Assembly (NCBI RefSeq): GCF_900187065.1
Contig: NZ_LT906483.1
Span: 744,001 to 808,000 of the forward strand
From: Mycolicibacterium thermoresistibile
GTDB taxonomy: Bacteria > Actinomycetota > Actinomycetes > Mycobacteriales > Mycobacteriaceae
DNA: 64,000 nucleotides
Direction of reading: 5' to 3'
Part shown: one piece after another, positions 51,340 to 58,650 of the stretch
Position numbering within the stretch: position 1 is the first letter of the stretch
How the letters are laid out: the number at the start of each line of letters is the position of its first letter
Translations under genes and position numbers: made by a program
The notes under the pieces: model-generated
Databases searched by the model: none
What the model saw: only the letters and a program-made list of their open reading frames with translations
What the model was told of the DNA's origin: nothing

Positions 51340-52404
51340 ATGCGCTTTACATTCGATGAACAGCAGCAGGAACTCGCCGAGGTGGCCCGGAGCTTCTTCG
51401 TCTCCGGAGCCCCGATGGATCAAGTCGACGCCGGGCCTGAGGCGGCCCGGAAGGCCTGGGGGCACGCCGTCGAGGCCCTGGGGGTGCACCTGCTCGGTGT
51501 GCCGGAGGAGTTCGGGGGCGTCGGAGGTGTCGTCGGCCTGGCCGCCGTGCTCGAGCAGGCGGGCCGGGTGCTCTATCCCGCGCCGCTGTTGACGTCGGTC
51601 GGATACGCCAACGGTTTGCTGGCGGCCCTCGGCGGTGTCGCGCACAAGGTGTTGCGTGATGTCGCGGAGTCCGGCCGGGCGGCGGCCGTGGTCGAGGATC
51701 CCGCCGTCCGGCTCGAGGGCGACACCGTGATCGGTACGGCGGCGGCCGTCGTCGATGCCGAACTGGCGGACGACCTGCTCGTCATCGCCGACGGCGCGGT
51801 CGTGCACGTGGACGCGTCCGAGGTGCGGATGGAGCCACGGGAGGGCGTCGACCCTTCCCGGCGTGCGGCGCGGGTGGCGTTTCCGGACGTGCTGGGCACC
51901 GTCCTGGCCCGCGACGCCGGCGAGGCGGTCACCCTGGCGCGGCGGCGTGCGCAGGCCCTCGCGGCGGTCGAGGCGGTGGGCGGTATGCGGGCGACCCTCG
52001 ACTCGGTGGTCGAACATGTCTCGACCCGGCAGCAGTTCGGTGTCCCGGTCGGCTCGTTCCAGGCCGTGCAGCACCGGGCGGTGGACATGCTGCTGGAACT
52101 CGACCGTGCCACGGCGGGCGCCTACCACGCCGCCTGGTGTGTCGACGCCGAGCCGGAGACCCTGGCCTGGGCGGCGCCGCTGGCGCTCGTGACCGCCGCG
52201 TCCGGCTATGGCTCTGTCGCCCGCGCGGCGATTCAACTCTTCGGCGGGATCGGGTTCACCTGGGAGCACCCCGCCCACCGGCACTTCCGCCGGTCGGTCG
52301 CGCTGGCGTCCCAATTCGGCACCGCCGACCAGCAGCTGGACGCCGTCCACGCGGCCGTGGGAGCGATTCGCCCCGAGTCGGTTGCCCAGGAATCAACCTA
52401 CTAA
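51340..52404 (+). CDS. Acyl-CoA dehydrogenase-family subunit, beta-like
   Basis: A 354-residue shorter ACAD homologue (MRFTFDEQQQELAEVARSFF, TRQQFGVPVGSFQAVQHRAVD, GGIGFTWEHPAHRHFRRSVA). Partner of the divergent ACAD. I prefer the ATG at 51340 over two GTGs just before it; AGGA lies 8-11 nt upstream. Its stop region overlaps operator site 8. Confidence 0.83.
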   Translation: MRFTFDEQQQELAEVARSFFVSGAPMDQVDAGPEAARKAWGHAVEALGVHLLGVPEEFGGVGGVVGLAAVLEQAGRVLYPAPLLTSVGYANGLLAALGGVAHKVLRDVAESGRAAAVVEDPAVRLEGDTVIGTAAAVVDAELADDLLVIADGAVVHVDASEVRMEPREGVDPSRRAARVAFPDVLGTVLARDAGEAVTLARRRAQALAAVEAVGGMRATLDSVVEHVSTRQQFGVPVGSFQAVQHRAVDMLLELDRATAGAYHAAWCVDAEPETLAWAAPLALVTAASGYGSVARAAIQLFGGIGFTWEHPAHRHFRRSVALASQFGTADQQLDAVHAAVGAIRPESVAQESTY

Positions 52405-52412
52405 GTAGTATC
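52397..52412. promoter_or_regulatory. TetR-type palindromic operator, site 8
   Basis: CCTACTAAGTAGTATC, overlapping the stop codon of the upstream ACAD. A -10-like TAGTAT (52406-52411) ends 7 nt before the ATG at 52418, so the mRNA is probably leaderless. Confidence 0.65.
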
Positions 52413-52417
52413 AAAAT

Positions 52418-53203
52418 ATGGACTACGGACGCTTCGCCCCCACACTGCTGGTGACCAAGGACGGCCCGGTGCGGATTCTCACCATGAACCGCCCGGACGA
52501 TCTGAACTCGTTCAATGATGATCTGCACAGTGCGATGCGGCGGATCTGGGATGCGCTCATCGACGACGTGGACGCGCGAGCGGTGGTCCTGACCGGGGCC
52601 GGTCGTGCGTTCAGTTCCGGCGGCTACCTGCCCAACTTCGCGCGGAACAACACCGATCCGGTGGCGCGCCGCAAGGATATCCGTGAGGCGGAGCGGCTGG
52701 CCAAGGCCATGCTCGAATGTGAATTGCCCATCGTCGCCGCGGTCAACGGACTCGCGGTCGGACTGGGCGGATCCCTGGCCGTGATGTCCGACCTGGTCGT
52801 GATGGCCGAGGACGCGTTCATCAGCGATCCGCACGTCAGCGTCGGGTTGGTCGCCGGCGACGGGGGAGCGCTCACCTGGCCGTTCATGATGAGCATGCTC
52901 AAGGCCAAGGAGTACATCCTGCTCGGGGAACGCATCACGGCGTCCGAGGCGGAGCGGTTGGGCCTCGCCAACCGGGTGACGCCGCGCGAACGGGTGGTCG
53001 AGGAGGCGGTGGCCCTGGCGCATCGGCTGGCCGATCAGCCGGCGCAGGCGCTGCGCGACACCAAGCGCGCGATGAATCTGCACCTGCTCAACGCCGCGAA
53101 CATGATCCTGCCGTTCGCGCTCGCGACGGAGTCGGAGACGTTCGCCAGTGAGGATGTTCGGCGAAGTGTCGAGAAGTTCCTCAGCAAGGATGCCTCCCGA
53201 TGA
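52418..53203 (+). CDS. Enoyl-CoA hydratase/isomerase 2 (crotonase)
   Basis: A 261-residue crotonase (RILTMNRPDDLNSFNDDLHSA, FSSGGYLPNF, NGLAVGLGGSLAVMSDLV). FISDPHVSVGLVAGDGG has Asp where many hydratases have the catalytic Glu, so hydratase activity is not certain and isomerase or another crotonase reaction is possible. No ribosome site; probable leaderless start. Its stop overlaps the ATG of the kinase-like gene (ATGA). Confidence 0.85.
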   Translation: MDYGRFAPTLLVTKDGPVRILTMNRPDDLNSFNDDLHSAMRRIWDALIDDVDARAVVLTGAGRAFSSGGYLPNFARNNTDPVARRKDIREAERLAKAMLECELPIVAAVNGLAVGLGGSLAVMSDLVVMAEDAFISDPHVSVGLVAGDGGALTWPFMMSMLKAKEYILLGERITASEAERLGLANRVTPRERVVEEAVALAHRLADQPAQALRDTKRAMNLHLLNAANMILPFALATESETFASEDVRRSVEKFLSKDASR

Positions 53204-54246
53204 CCGCAGCGCGATCGGACACGCCCGGTGAGGAGCTGGTTTCCGTTGCGGCACTGGATGACTGGTTGGATGATCGGCTCCCCGGATCCGGGCCGCTGAC
53301 GGTCGAGCGCATCACCACCGGTCATTCCAACGAGCTCTTCACCGTCAGCCGCGGCGGTCCCACCTGGCTGCTGCGCCGGCCGCCACGGGTCAAGAACGCG
53401 CCCACAGCGCACGACATGGTGCGGGAGTATCGGGTGCTCACGGCGCTGGAAGGCACCGATGTGCCGCACGCGACCCCGCGGGGGTTGTGTGCGGACCCGG
53501 ACGTCATCGGGGCGCCGTTCTACCTGATGGACAAGCTGGCCGGGGTGCCCCTCTATCACGAGTTGCCGGCGTCGTTGGCCGGCGAGCGGGTCGCCATCGC
53601 CCATGCCGCCATCGACGCACTGGCCGCCCTGCACCGACTGGACTGGCGAGCCGCCGGTCTCGACGGTTTCGGAAAACCGGACGGCTACACCGAACGTCAG
53701 GCGGCCCGGTGGGGCAAGCAGTTGAAGTCCTATGCGTTCCGGGAGCTGCCTGAACTCGACGAGGTGGCCGCGTGGCTGGACGAGTCATGTCCCGGTACCC
53801 GGGGATCGGCGTTGATCCATGGGGATTACGGCCTGCACAACCTGCTCTACGCACCGGAGCCGCCGGTGCGGATCCTGGCGGTGGTGGACTGGGAGACGTC
53901 GACGATCGGTGATCCGCTCGCCGATCTGGGCTATTTCCTGGCCAGCTGGTTGGAGCCGGACGAGGTGGCGCAGTGGGGTGAGCTCGGGTCCCCGCACGGC
54001 GTGGCCGGCAACCCCAGCCGCGCGGAACTGATCGAGCGCTATGCGCGCAAGAGCGGAATCGATGTGACCGCTGACGATCTGGTGTGGTACCGGGTGTTCG
54101 GACAGTTCAAGCTCGCCGTGATCTTCGAGGGCTCGTACGGACGTTACGTGCGGGGCCAGTCCGCCGATCCGTTCTTCGCCTCGCTGGAACGTCGGGTACC
54201 GCTGCTGGCCAGGCACGCCCTGGCGATCGCCGCGGGCGAAGCCTGA
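53200..54246 (+). CDS. Aminoglycoside-phosphotransferase-fold kinase (ACAD10/11-type partner)
   Basis: A 348-residue APH-fold kinase: N-lobe Gly-rich ITTGHSNELFTVSRGG, catalytic loop IHGDYGLHNLLY, and metal-binding VVDWETSTIGDPLADLGYF. It is followed directly by an ACAD, the same two modules that are fused in animal ACAD10/ACAD11. Those proteins are reported to phosphorylate the hydroxyl of 4-hydroxyacyl-CoA and then eliminate phosphate. A similar job on a gamma-hydroxy acid is a reasonable hypothesis here. Confidence 0.8.
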   Translation: MTAARSDTPGEELVSVAALDDWLDDRLPGSGPLTVERITTGHSNELFTVSRGGPTWLLRRPPRVKNAPTAHDMVREYRVLTALEGTDVPHATPRGLCADPDVIGAPFYLMDKLAGVPLYHELPASLAGERVAIAHAAIDALAALHRLDWRAAGLDGFGKPDGYTERQAARWGKQLKSYAFRELPELDEVAAWLDESCPGTRGSALIHGDYGLHNLLYAPEPPVRILAVVDWETSTIGDPLADLGYFLASWLEPDEVAQWGELGSPHGVAGNPSRAELIERYARKSGIDVTADDLVWYRVFGQFKLAVIFEGSYGRYVRGQSADPFFASLERRVPLLARHALAIAAGEA

Positions 54247-54273
54247 GACAAGCCCCGAGAAGAAAGGTCCAGT

Positions 54274-55557
54274 ATGTGGGATTTCGCGACCGAGCCCGAG
54301 GTCGAGCGAGAACTGGAGTGGATCCGCGAGTTCGTCAAGGAGGAGATCGAACCTCTCGAGACACTCGATCTGGATGACGCCGCGATGACCCGGGCGATGG
54401 AGCCGCTCAAACAACAGGTCAAGGACCGGGGACTGTGGGCGGCGCATCTACCGCCGGAGCTGGGCGGCCAGGGCTTCGGTCAGGTCCGGCTGGCGTTGAT
54501 GCACGAGATTCTGGGCCGGTCGCATCTGGCGCCCATCGTGTTCGGCAACCAGGCCCCGGACTCCGGTAATGCCGAACTGCTGGCCGTGGCCGGCACGCCC
54601 GAGCAGAAGCGCCGGTGGCTGGATCCGCTGCTGGCCGGGACGATCCGCAGTTGTTATGCGATGACCGAGCCGGGCGCCGGGGCCGATCCGACGATGCTCA
54701 CCACCACCGCTCGATTGGCAGGCGATGAGTGGATTCTGAACGGCCGCAAGTGGTTCGCGTCCAACGCTTCGATCGCCGACCTTTTCATCGTCATGGCGGT
54801 CACCGACCCGGAGGCGGCGCGCCATCAGCGGGCCTCGATGTTCCTGGTGCCCGCGGGCACCCCCGGTCTGGTGGTGGAGCGCGATATCCCCACCATGGAG
54901 CATCCCTATCCGCGGCCCCCGGTCTACGGCAACCACGCGGAGGTCTCCTTGACCGATGTGCGGGTGCCGGCCGAGAACCTGCTGGGCGAGCGGGGACGTG
55001 GATTCGCGTTGGCGCAGACCCGGTTGGGGCCGGGGCGCATCCACCACTGCATGCGGTGGCTGGGACAGAGCGAACGCGCACTCGAGATGCTCTGTGAGCG
55101 GGCGGTGTCGCGCACCATCCATGGGTCGCTGTTGTCGGAGAAGCAGATGATCCAGGACTGGGTCGCCGAGTCGGTCGCCGAACGTCAGGCCGCGCGGCTG
55201 ATGACCCTGCACGCCGCGTGGAAGATCGACACCGAGGGCGTCCGCGGTGCGCTCACCGAGATCGCGATGATCAAGTACTGGGGTGCGCGGGTGCTCTACA
55301 ACGTGATCGACCGGGCCATTCAGCTGCACGGGTCGCTGGGCTACAGCTGCGACATGCCGTTGGAGTTCATGTATCGGCAGGCCCGGGCCGCACGGCTCTA
55401 CGACGGTCCTGACGAAGTCCACAAGGTGACCGTGGCACGGCGCACCCTGCGAGAGTTCGAGCCACGGGAGGTTCCCTCCGAGCACATTCCGACGCGTCGG
55501 GCCGCGGCGCGGGAGAAGTTCGCGCATCTGCTCGCCGAAACCGCCGCGAACTCGTAA
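54274..55557 (+). CDS. Acyl-CoA dehydrogenase (ACAD10/11-type)
   Basis: A 427-residue ACAD of the longer type (GKQVKDRGLWAAHLP-like start, YAMTEPGAGADPTMLTT, GRKWFASNASIADLFIVM, then LHGSLGYSCDMPLEFMYRQAR and VARRTLREFE). Its arrangement after an APH-fold kinase fits the ACAD10/11 group. Last gene of the unit starting at 52418; a strong terminator follows. Confidence 0.87.
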   Translation: MWDFATEPEVERELEWIREFVKEEIEPLETLDLDDAAMTRAMEPLKQQVKDRGLWAAHLPPELGGQGFGQVRLALMHEILGRSHLAPIVFGNQAPDSGNAELLAVAGTPEQKRRWLDPLLAGTIRSCYAMTEPGAGADPTMLTTTARLAGDEWILNGRKWFASNASIADLFIVMAVTDPEAARHQRASMFLVPAGTPGLVVERDIPTMEHPYPRPPVYGNHAEVSLTDVRVPAENLLGERGRGFALAQTRLGPGRIHHCMRWLGQSERALEMLCERAVSRTIHGSLLSEKQMIQDWVAESVAERQAARLMTLHAAWKIDTEGVRGALTEIAMIKYWGARVLYNVIDRAIQLHGSLGYSCDMPLEFMYRQARAARLYDGPDEVHKVTVARRTLREFEPREVPSEHIPTRRAAAREKFAHLLAETAANS

Positions 55558-55595
55558 CGGGCCGCGTGACGGGTGCGTCGCCGGTCGCCGACAGA

Positions 55596-55629
55596 CAGAA
55601 CCGCCCCGGTGTGTGCCGGGGCGGTTCTG
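55596..55629. terminator. Intrinsic terminator between convergent genes
   Basis: A 14-bp GC-rich stem (55596-55609 with 55616-55629) with a TGTGTG loop. It separates the ACAD gene (plus) from the SDR (minus). The core stem AACCGCCCCGG is the same as in the terminator at 35236. Confidence 0.82.
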
Positions 55630-55645
55630 CTGTGTGCGGGGACGG

Positions 55646-56419
55646 TCAGCGGGGCGCCATCCGGATCGCACCGTCGAGCCGGATGGTCTCACCGTTGAGC
55701 ATGCCGTTCTCGATGATCGCCATGGCCAATTGGGCGTATTCGTCCGGGTCGCCCAGCCGGCGTGGATGGGGGATCGACGCCGCGAGATTCTCCCGGACGG
55801 GTTGCGGGACCCGCGCCAACAGCGGTGTGTCGAAGGTGCCCGGCGCGATCGTGCACACCCGAATCTGCTTGGACGCCAGGTCTCGAGCGGCCACGATGGT
55901 CATGCCGACGATGCCGGCTTTCGAGGACGCGTACCCGGTCTGACCGATCTGGCCCTCCCACGCCGCGACCGATGCGGTCAGGATGCACACGCCACGGTCG
56001 TCCTCCGGGGAGCCCGACGGCTCGTTACGGGCCATCGCGGCCGCGGCGAGGCGCAGCGTGTTGAAGGTCCCGACCAGGTTGACGTTGATGATGTCGACGT
56101 ACTCCTCCAGCGATCCGGGCTCTCCGGCGCGGTCGAGGACCCGTACCGGACCACCCCGGCCCGCACAGTGCACCAGCACCCGCAGGGGGCCCCGTTCCAC
56201 CGCGGCGTCCACCGCTTTCTGCACCTGGGCCGCATTGGTGACGTCCGCCGCGACGAAAACCGATGACCCGCCGAGGTCGTCGGCCACCGCGTTACCGGCG
56301 GCACCCGGCAGGTCCACCACGACCACATGTGCTCCGGCCTCGGCAAGCCGCTGGGCGGTTGCCCGGCCCAACCCGGAGGCGCCGCCGGTGACGATCGCGC
56401 TGGCGCCGTCGATATTCAC
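55646..56419 (-). CDS. SDR, 3-hydroxyacyl-CoA dehydrogenase type 2-like
   Basis: A 257-residue SDR (VNIDGASAIVTGGASGLGRATAQRL, LVHCAGRGGP, YASSKAGIVGMT, IRVCTIAPGTFDTPLL). The motif set is close to HSD10-type enzymes that oxidise 3-hydroxyacyl-CoA and hydroxysteroids. The preferred start is GTG 56419 with GGGGAGA upstream; the longer frame runs toward the operator. A decayed copy of its 3' end sits at 36063. Controlled from operator site 9. Confidence 0.85.
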   Translation of the reverse strand: MNIDGASAIVTGGASGLGRATAQRLAEAGAHVVVVDLPGAAGNAVADDLGGSSVFVAADVTNAAQVQKAVDAAVERGPLRVLVHCAGRGGPVRVLDRAGEPGSLEEYVDIINVNLVGTFNTLRLAAAAMARNEPSGSPEDDRGVCILTASVAAWEGQIGQTGYASSKAGIVGMTIVAARDLASKQIRVCTIAPGTFDTPLLARVPQPVRENLAASIPHPRRLGDPDEYAQLAMAIIENGMLNGETIRLDGAIRMAPR

Positions 56420-56495
56420 GTTGTTGTCTCCCCTCACGCTGTGTGTTCGCACTGGATCTCGGGCAGGCTGGACGCCCGCCACGGTGAGAATAGAA

Positions 56496-56511
56496 CCTAC
56501 CCAGTAGTATG
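56496..56511. promoter_or_regulatory. TetR-type palindromic operator, site 9
   Basis: CCTACCCAGTAGTATG, a strong consensus match, 77 bp upstream of the SDR start. Confidence 0.65.
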
Positions 56512-56581
56512 ATCAAACGGGGTGAACCAGCCTGAGGCGGCGCGAGGTGACGGCTGAGGGTCTGAGGGGTGCGGACGTGGG

Positions 56582-57403
56582 CTAATCGGCTTTGGCCCCG
56601 GTGCTCGCGGCCCGGGTGCTCCTGGCCCGGGTCTTCCCGGGCTCGCTGTTCTTGGTCTGGGTGTTCCTGCTCTGGGAGTTCTTGGTCCGGCTGTTCTTGG
56701 TCCCGGTGTGCTTGCTCGGAGCCTTGGGGTTCGGTTCCACGGTGGGCTTGAGCCCGTGGGTGACGAACTCGGCCATCGACTGGGCGATGCGGCGTTTCTG
56801 GGCCTCGGTGTCGTCGGCCCGCGGGTTGTACCACATGCTCATCCAGTTGAGCGCTCCCAGCACCGCCTTCGCCATGAGGAAGGAGTCCTTGGCCTGAAAC
56901 TCGCCTGCGGCCATTCCATCGGCGATGACGTGCTCGAACTGCGCCTCGTACTCGTGCCGGAGTTTGAGGATCTCGTCGATGTCCTCTTGACGGGTGCGGC
57001 CTTCGCTCGCGAGTCCCATGTCGGTGTGGCGGGCCGCGAGCCGCATGAAATTGGCTCCGGTCATCATCAGCATCGCGTGCGCTTCGGCCATCCGGTAGAG
57101 CCGGTTGACCGCCGGTTCCCCGTTGTCGACGATGCCCTCGAGGCTGGCGAAGGCCAGCTCGAGGGCTCGCTTGTGGATGCCGATGAAGATCTCGCCCTTG
57201 GTGCGGAAGTAGTGGTAGACGCGGCCCTTGGTGGCCCCGAGCCGGTCTGCGATGTCATCGATGGATGTCGCCGCGTATCCGCGGCTCGTGAAGGCGTCGG
57301 CGGCGGCGACGAGCACCTCGTCGCGCCGTTCCACCTGACGCGCGTTCAGGCGGCGACGCGGAGCCGGGGTGCTCGAGTCATTGGGCCCGCTGGAGTCGAC
57401 CAC
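56582..57403 (-). CDS. TetR-family repressor 2 with repetitive basic tail
   Basis: A 273-residue TetR regulator and paralogue of the one at 37359. The HTH (AFTSRGYAATSIDDIADRLG, TKGRVYHYFRTKG) differs from it at only a few positions. The ligand domain is less alike. After about residue 215 a ~55-residue Lys/Arg/Ser/Thr-rich tail with repeated TKNS-like units (TGTKNSRTKNSQSRNTQ) follows, absent in the paralogue. It may strengthen DNA binding or be disordered. GTG start with AGAGGAAA upstream; an operator half-match lies about 125 bp upstream. Confidence 0.85.
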   Translation of the reverse strand: MVDSSGPNDSSTPAPRRRLNARQVERRDEVLVAAADAFTSRGYAATSIDDIADRLGATKGRVYHYFRTKGEIFIGIHKRALELAFASLEGIVDNGEPAVNRLYRMAEAHAMLMMTGANFMRLAARHTDMGLASEGRTRQEDIDEILKLRHEYEAQFEHVIADGMAAGEFQAKDSFLMAKAVLGALNWMSMWYNPRADDTEAQKRRIAQSMAEFVTHGLKPTVEPNPKAPSKHTGTKNSRTKNSQSRNTQTKNSEPGKTRARSTRAASTGAKAD

Positions 57404-57526
57404 ACCAAGTTTCCTCTCACCGCAAGCTTTCGGACGTCACGGTCTTGCCCCGATGCGGCCGTCGCTCGGGGGACTGGATGGCCGAGTGGGCGGCAATCCC
57501 CGTAAAGCTGGCCCGCCTCACCTCAA

Positions 57527-57542
57527 TGTACTGCCGGGTAGG
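57527..57542. promoter_or_regulatory. TetR-type palindromic operator, site 13 (autoregulatory)
   Basis: On the minus strand CCTACCCGGCAGTACA, a weaker match whose right arm resembles the one before tetR1. Position fits autoregulation of tetR2. Confidence 0.4.
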
Positions 57543-57708
57543 TTGCCGGGTCAATTTCCCGCGCCGAGTGGTCGTCCACGGATCTCGCCGCGTCGGCGCC
57601 CGGTGGCCGGCCGTCGCGGCCCCTCGGGTGGGGCGACTCCGGCCACTGTCATGGCCGGAAAGTGATCTGGGTCTTGTCGAACCGGCATCGAGGGCATATT
57701 GTATTCAA

Positions 57709-57724
57709 CATACTAGGTAGTATG
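57709..57724. promoter_or_regulatory. TetR-type palindromic operator, site 10
   Basis: CATACTAGGTAGTATG, with both 6-bp arms perfect: the best example in the window. Located 42 bp upstream of the mycofactocin-type SDR gene. Confidence 0.72.
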
Positions 57725-57766
57725 TGATGTGCTCCCCGGCACACGGGGGCCAGTGGAAGGAGTCAT

Positions 57767-58636
57767 ATGGCGGGGCGTGTCGCTGGCAAGGTGGCCATGA
57801 TCACCGGCGGAGGACGGGGCCAGGGTCGGTCGCATGCGGTCCGATTGGCCGAGGAGGGCGCGGACATCGTGCTCGTCGATGCGTGCACCACGATCAACGA
57901 TGCGGTGACGTATCCGATGGCGACGCGCGAGGATCTGGAGCGCACTGCCGAACTGGTGCGGAAGACCGGTCGACGGGTGCAGACCCACGTGGCGGATGTC
58001 CGGGATTTCCCGGCGCTGAAAGCCGCGGCCGACGCGGCGGTCGACGAGTTCGGGGCGATCGACATCCTCTGCGCCAACGCCGGGATCATCTCCTGGCACT
58101 GGTCGTGGGAGATTCCCGAAAGTGCATGGGACGACGTCATCGACGTCAATCTCAAGGGGGTGTGGAACAGCGTCCGCGCGGTGGTGCCGCACATGATGAA
58201 GGACCGGCGGGGTGGTTCGATCGTGGCCACCAGCTCTGCCGGCGGAATCCGTGGCCTGCCCTACACCGCCCACTACGTCGCCAGCAAGTTCGGCGTCGTC
58301 GGGCTGGTCAAGTCGTTCGCGAATGAGCTGGGGCAGTACAACATCCGCGTCAACGCCATTCACCCCGGCACCGTCCTCGGGGACGGCGAGTTCGCGAGCG
58401 CGATGGGCACTCTCGATCCGGTTCCGCGCAAGTTCTTCGGTGACTACCCCGAGTACGCCCCCAACCCCGGTCACTTGCGGGATCCCAACGCCGACGACTC
58501 GGTGCGGCATGCCCCGCGCCCGGGAACCGATACCCGCGACATCTCCGAGGCGGTGTTGTGGCTGGCTTCTGACGCGTCCCATTTCGTCACCGGCATCTCG
58601 TTGCCGGTCGATGACGGCCAGGTCAATCGTCAGTGA
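57767..58636 (+). CDS. Mycofactocin-type SDR oxidoreductase 2
   Basis: A 289-residue SDR with GRVAGKVAMITGGGRGQGRSHAVRLAEEGADIVLVDAC and the longer family loop (NDAVTYPMATREDLERTAELV), both signs of mycofactocin dependence. Catalytic YVASK is present. Coupled to an ALDH gene 14 bp downstream, so alcohol and then aldehyde oxidation are probably consecutive. ATG with AAGGAGT upstream. Confidence 0.83.
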   Translation: MAGRVAGKVAMITGGGRGQGRSHAVRLAEEGADIVLVDACTTINDAVTYPMATREDLERTAELVRKTGRRVQTHVADVRDFPALKAAADAAVDEFGAIDILCANAGIISWHWSWEIPESAWDDVIDVNLKGVWNSVRAVVPHMMKDRRGGSIVATSSAGGIRGLPYTAHYVASKFGVVGLVKSFANELGQYNIRVNAIHPGTVLGDGEFASAMGTLDPVPRKFFGDYPEYAPNPGHLRDPNADDSVRHAPRPGTDTRDISEAVLWLASDASHFVTGISLPVDDGQVNRQ

Positions 58637-58650
58637 GACAAGGAGCCAAT

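Larger units (their letters stand above)
57404..57766. other. Divergent control region, tetR2 and SDR/ALDH operon
   Basis: A 363-bp spacer without a supported gene. It holds operator sites 13 (57527-57542) and 10 (57709-57724) and the ribosome site of the gene at 57767. The rest shows no clear repeat or hairpin. Confidence 0.6.

Noticed and set aside
51304..52350. Extension of the minus-strand ACAD to 736 codons
   Set aside because: The upstream part is antisense to the beta-like ACAD and crosses the operator; the start near 51294 fits the domain boundary.
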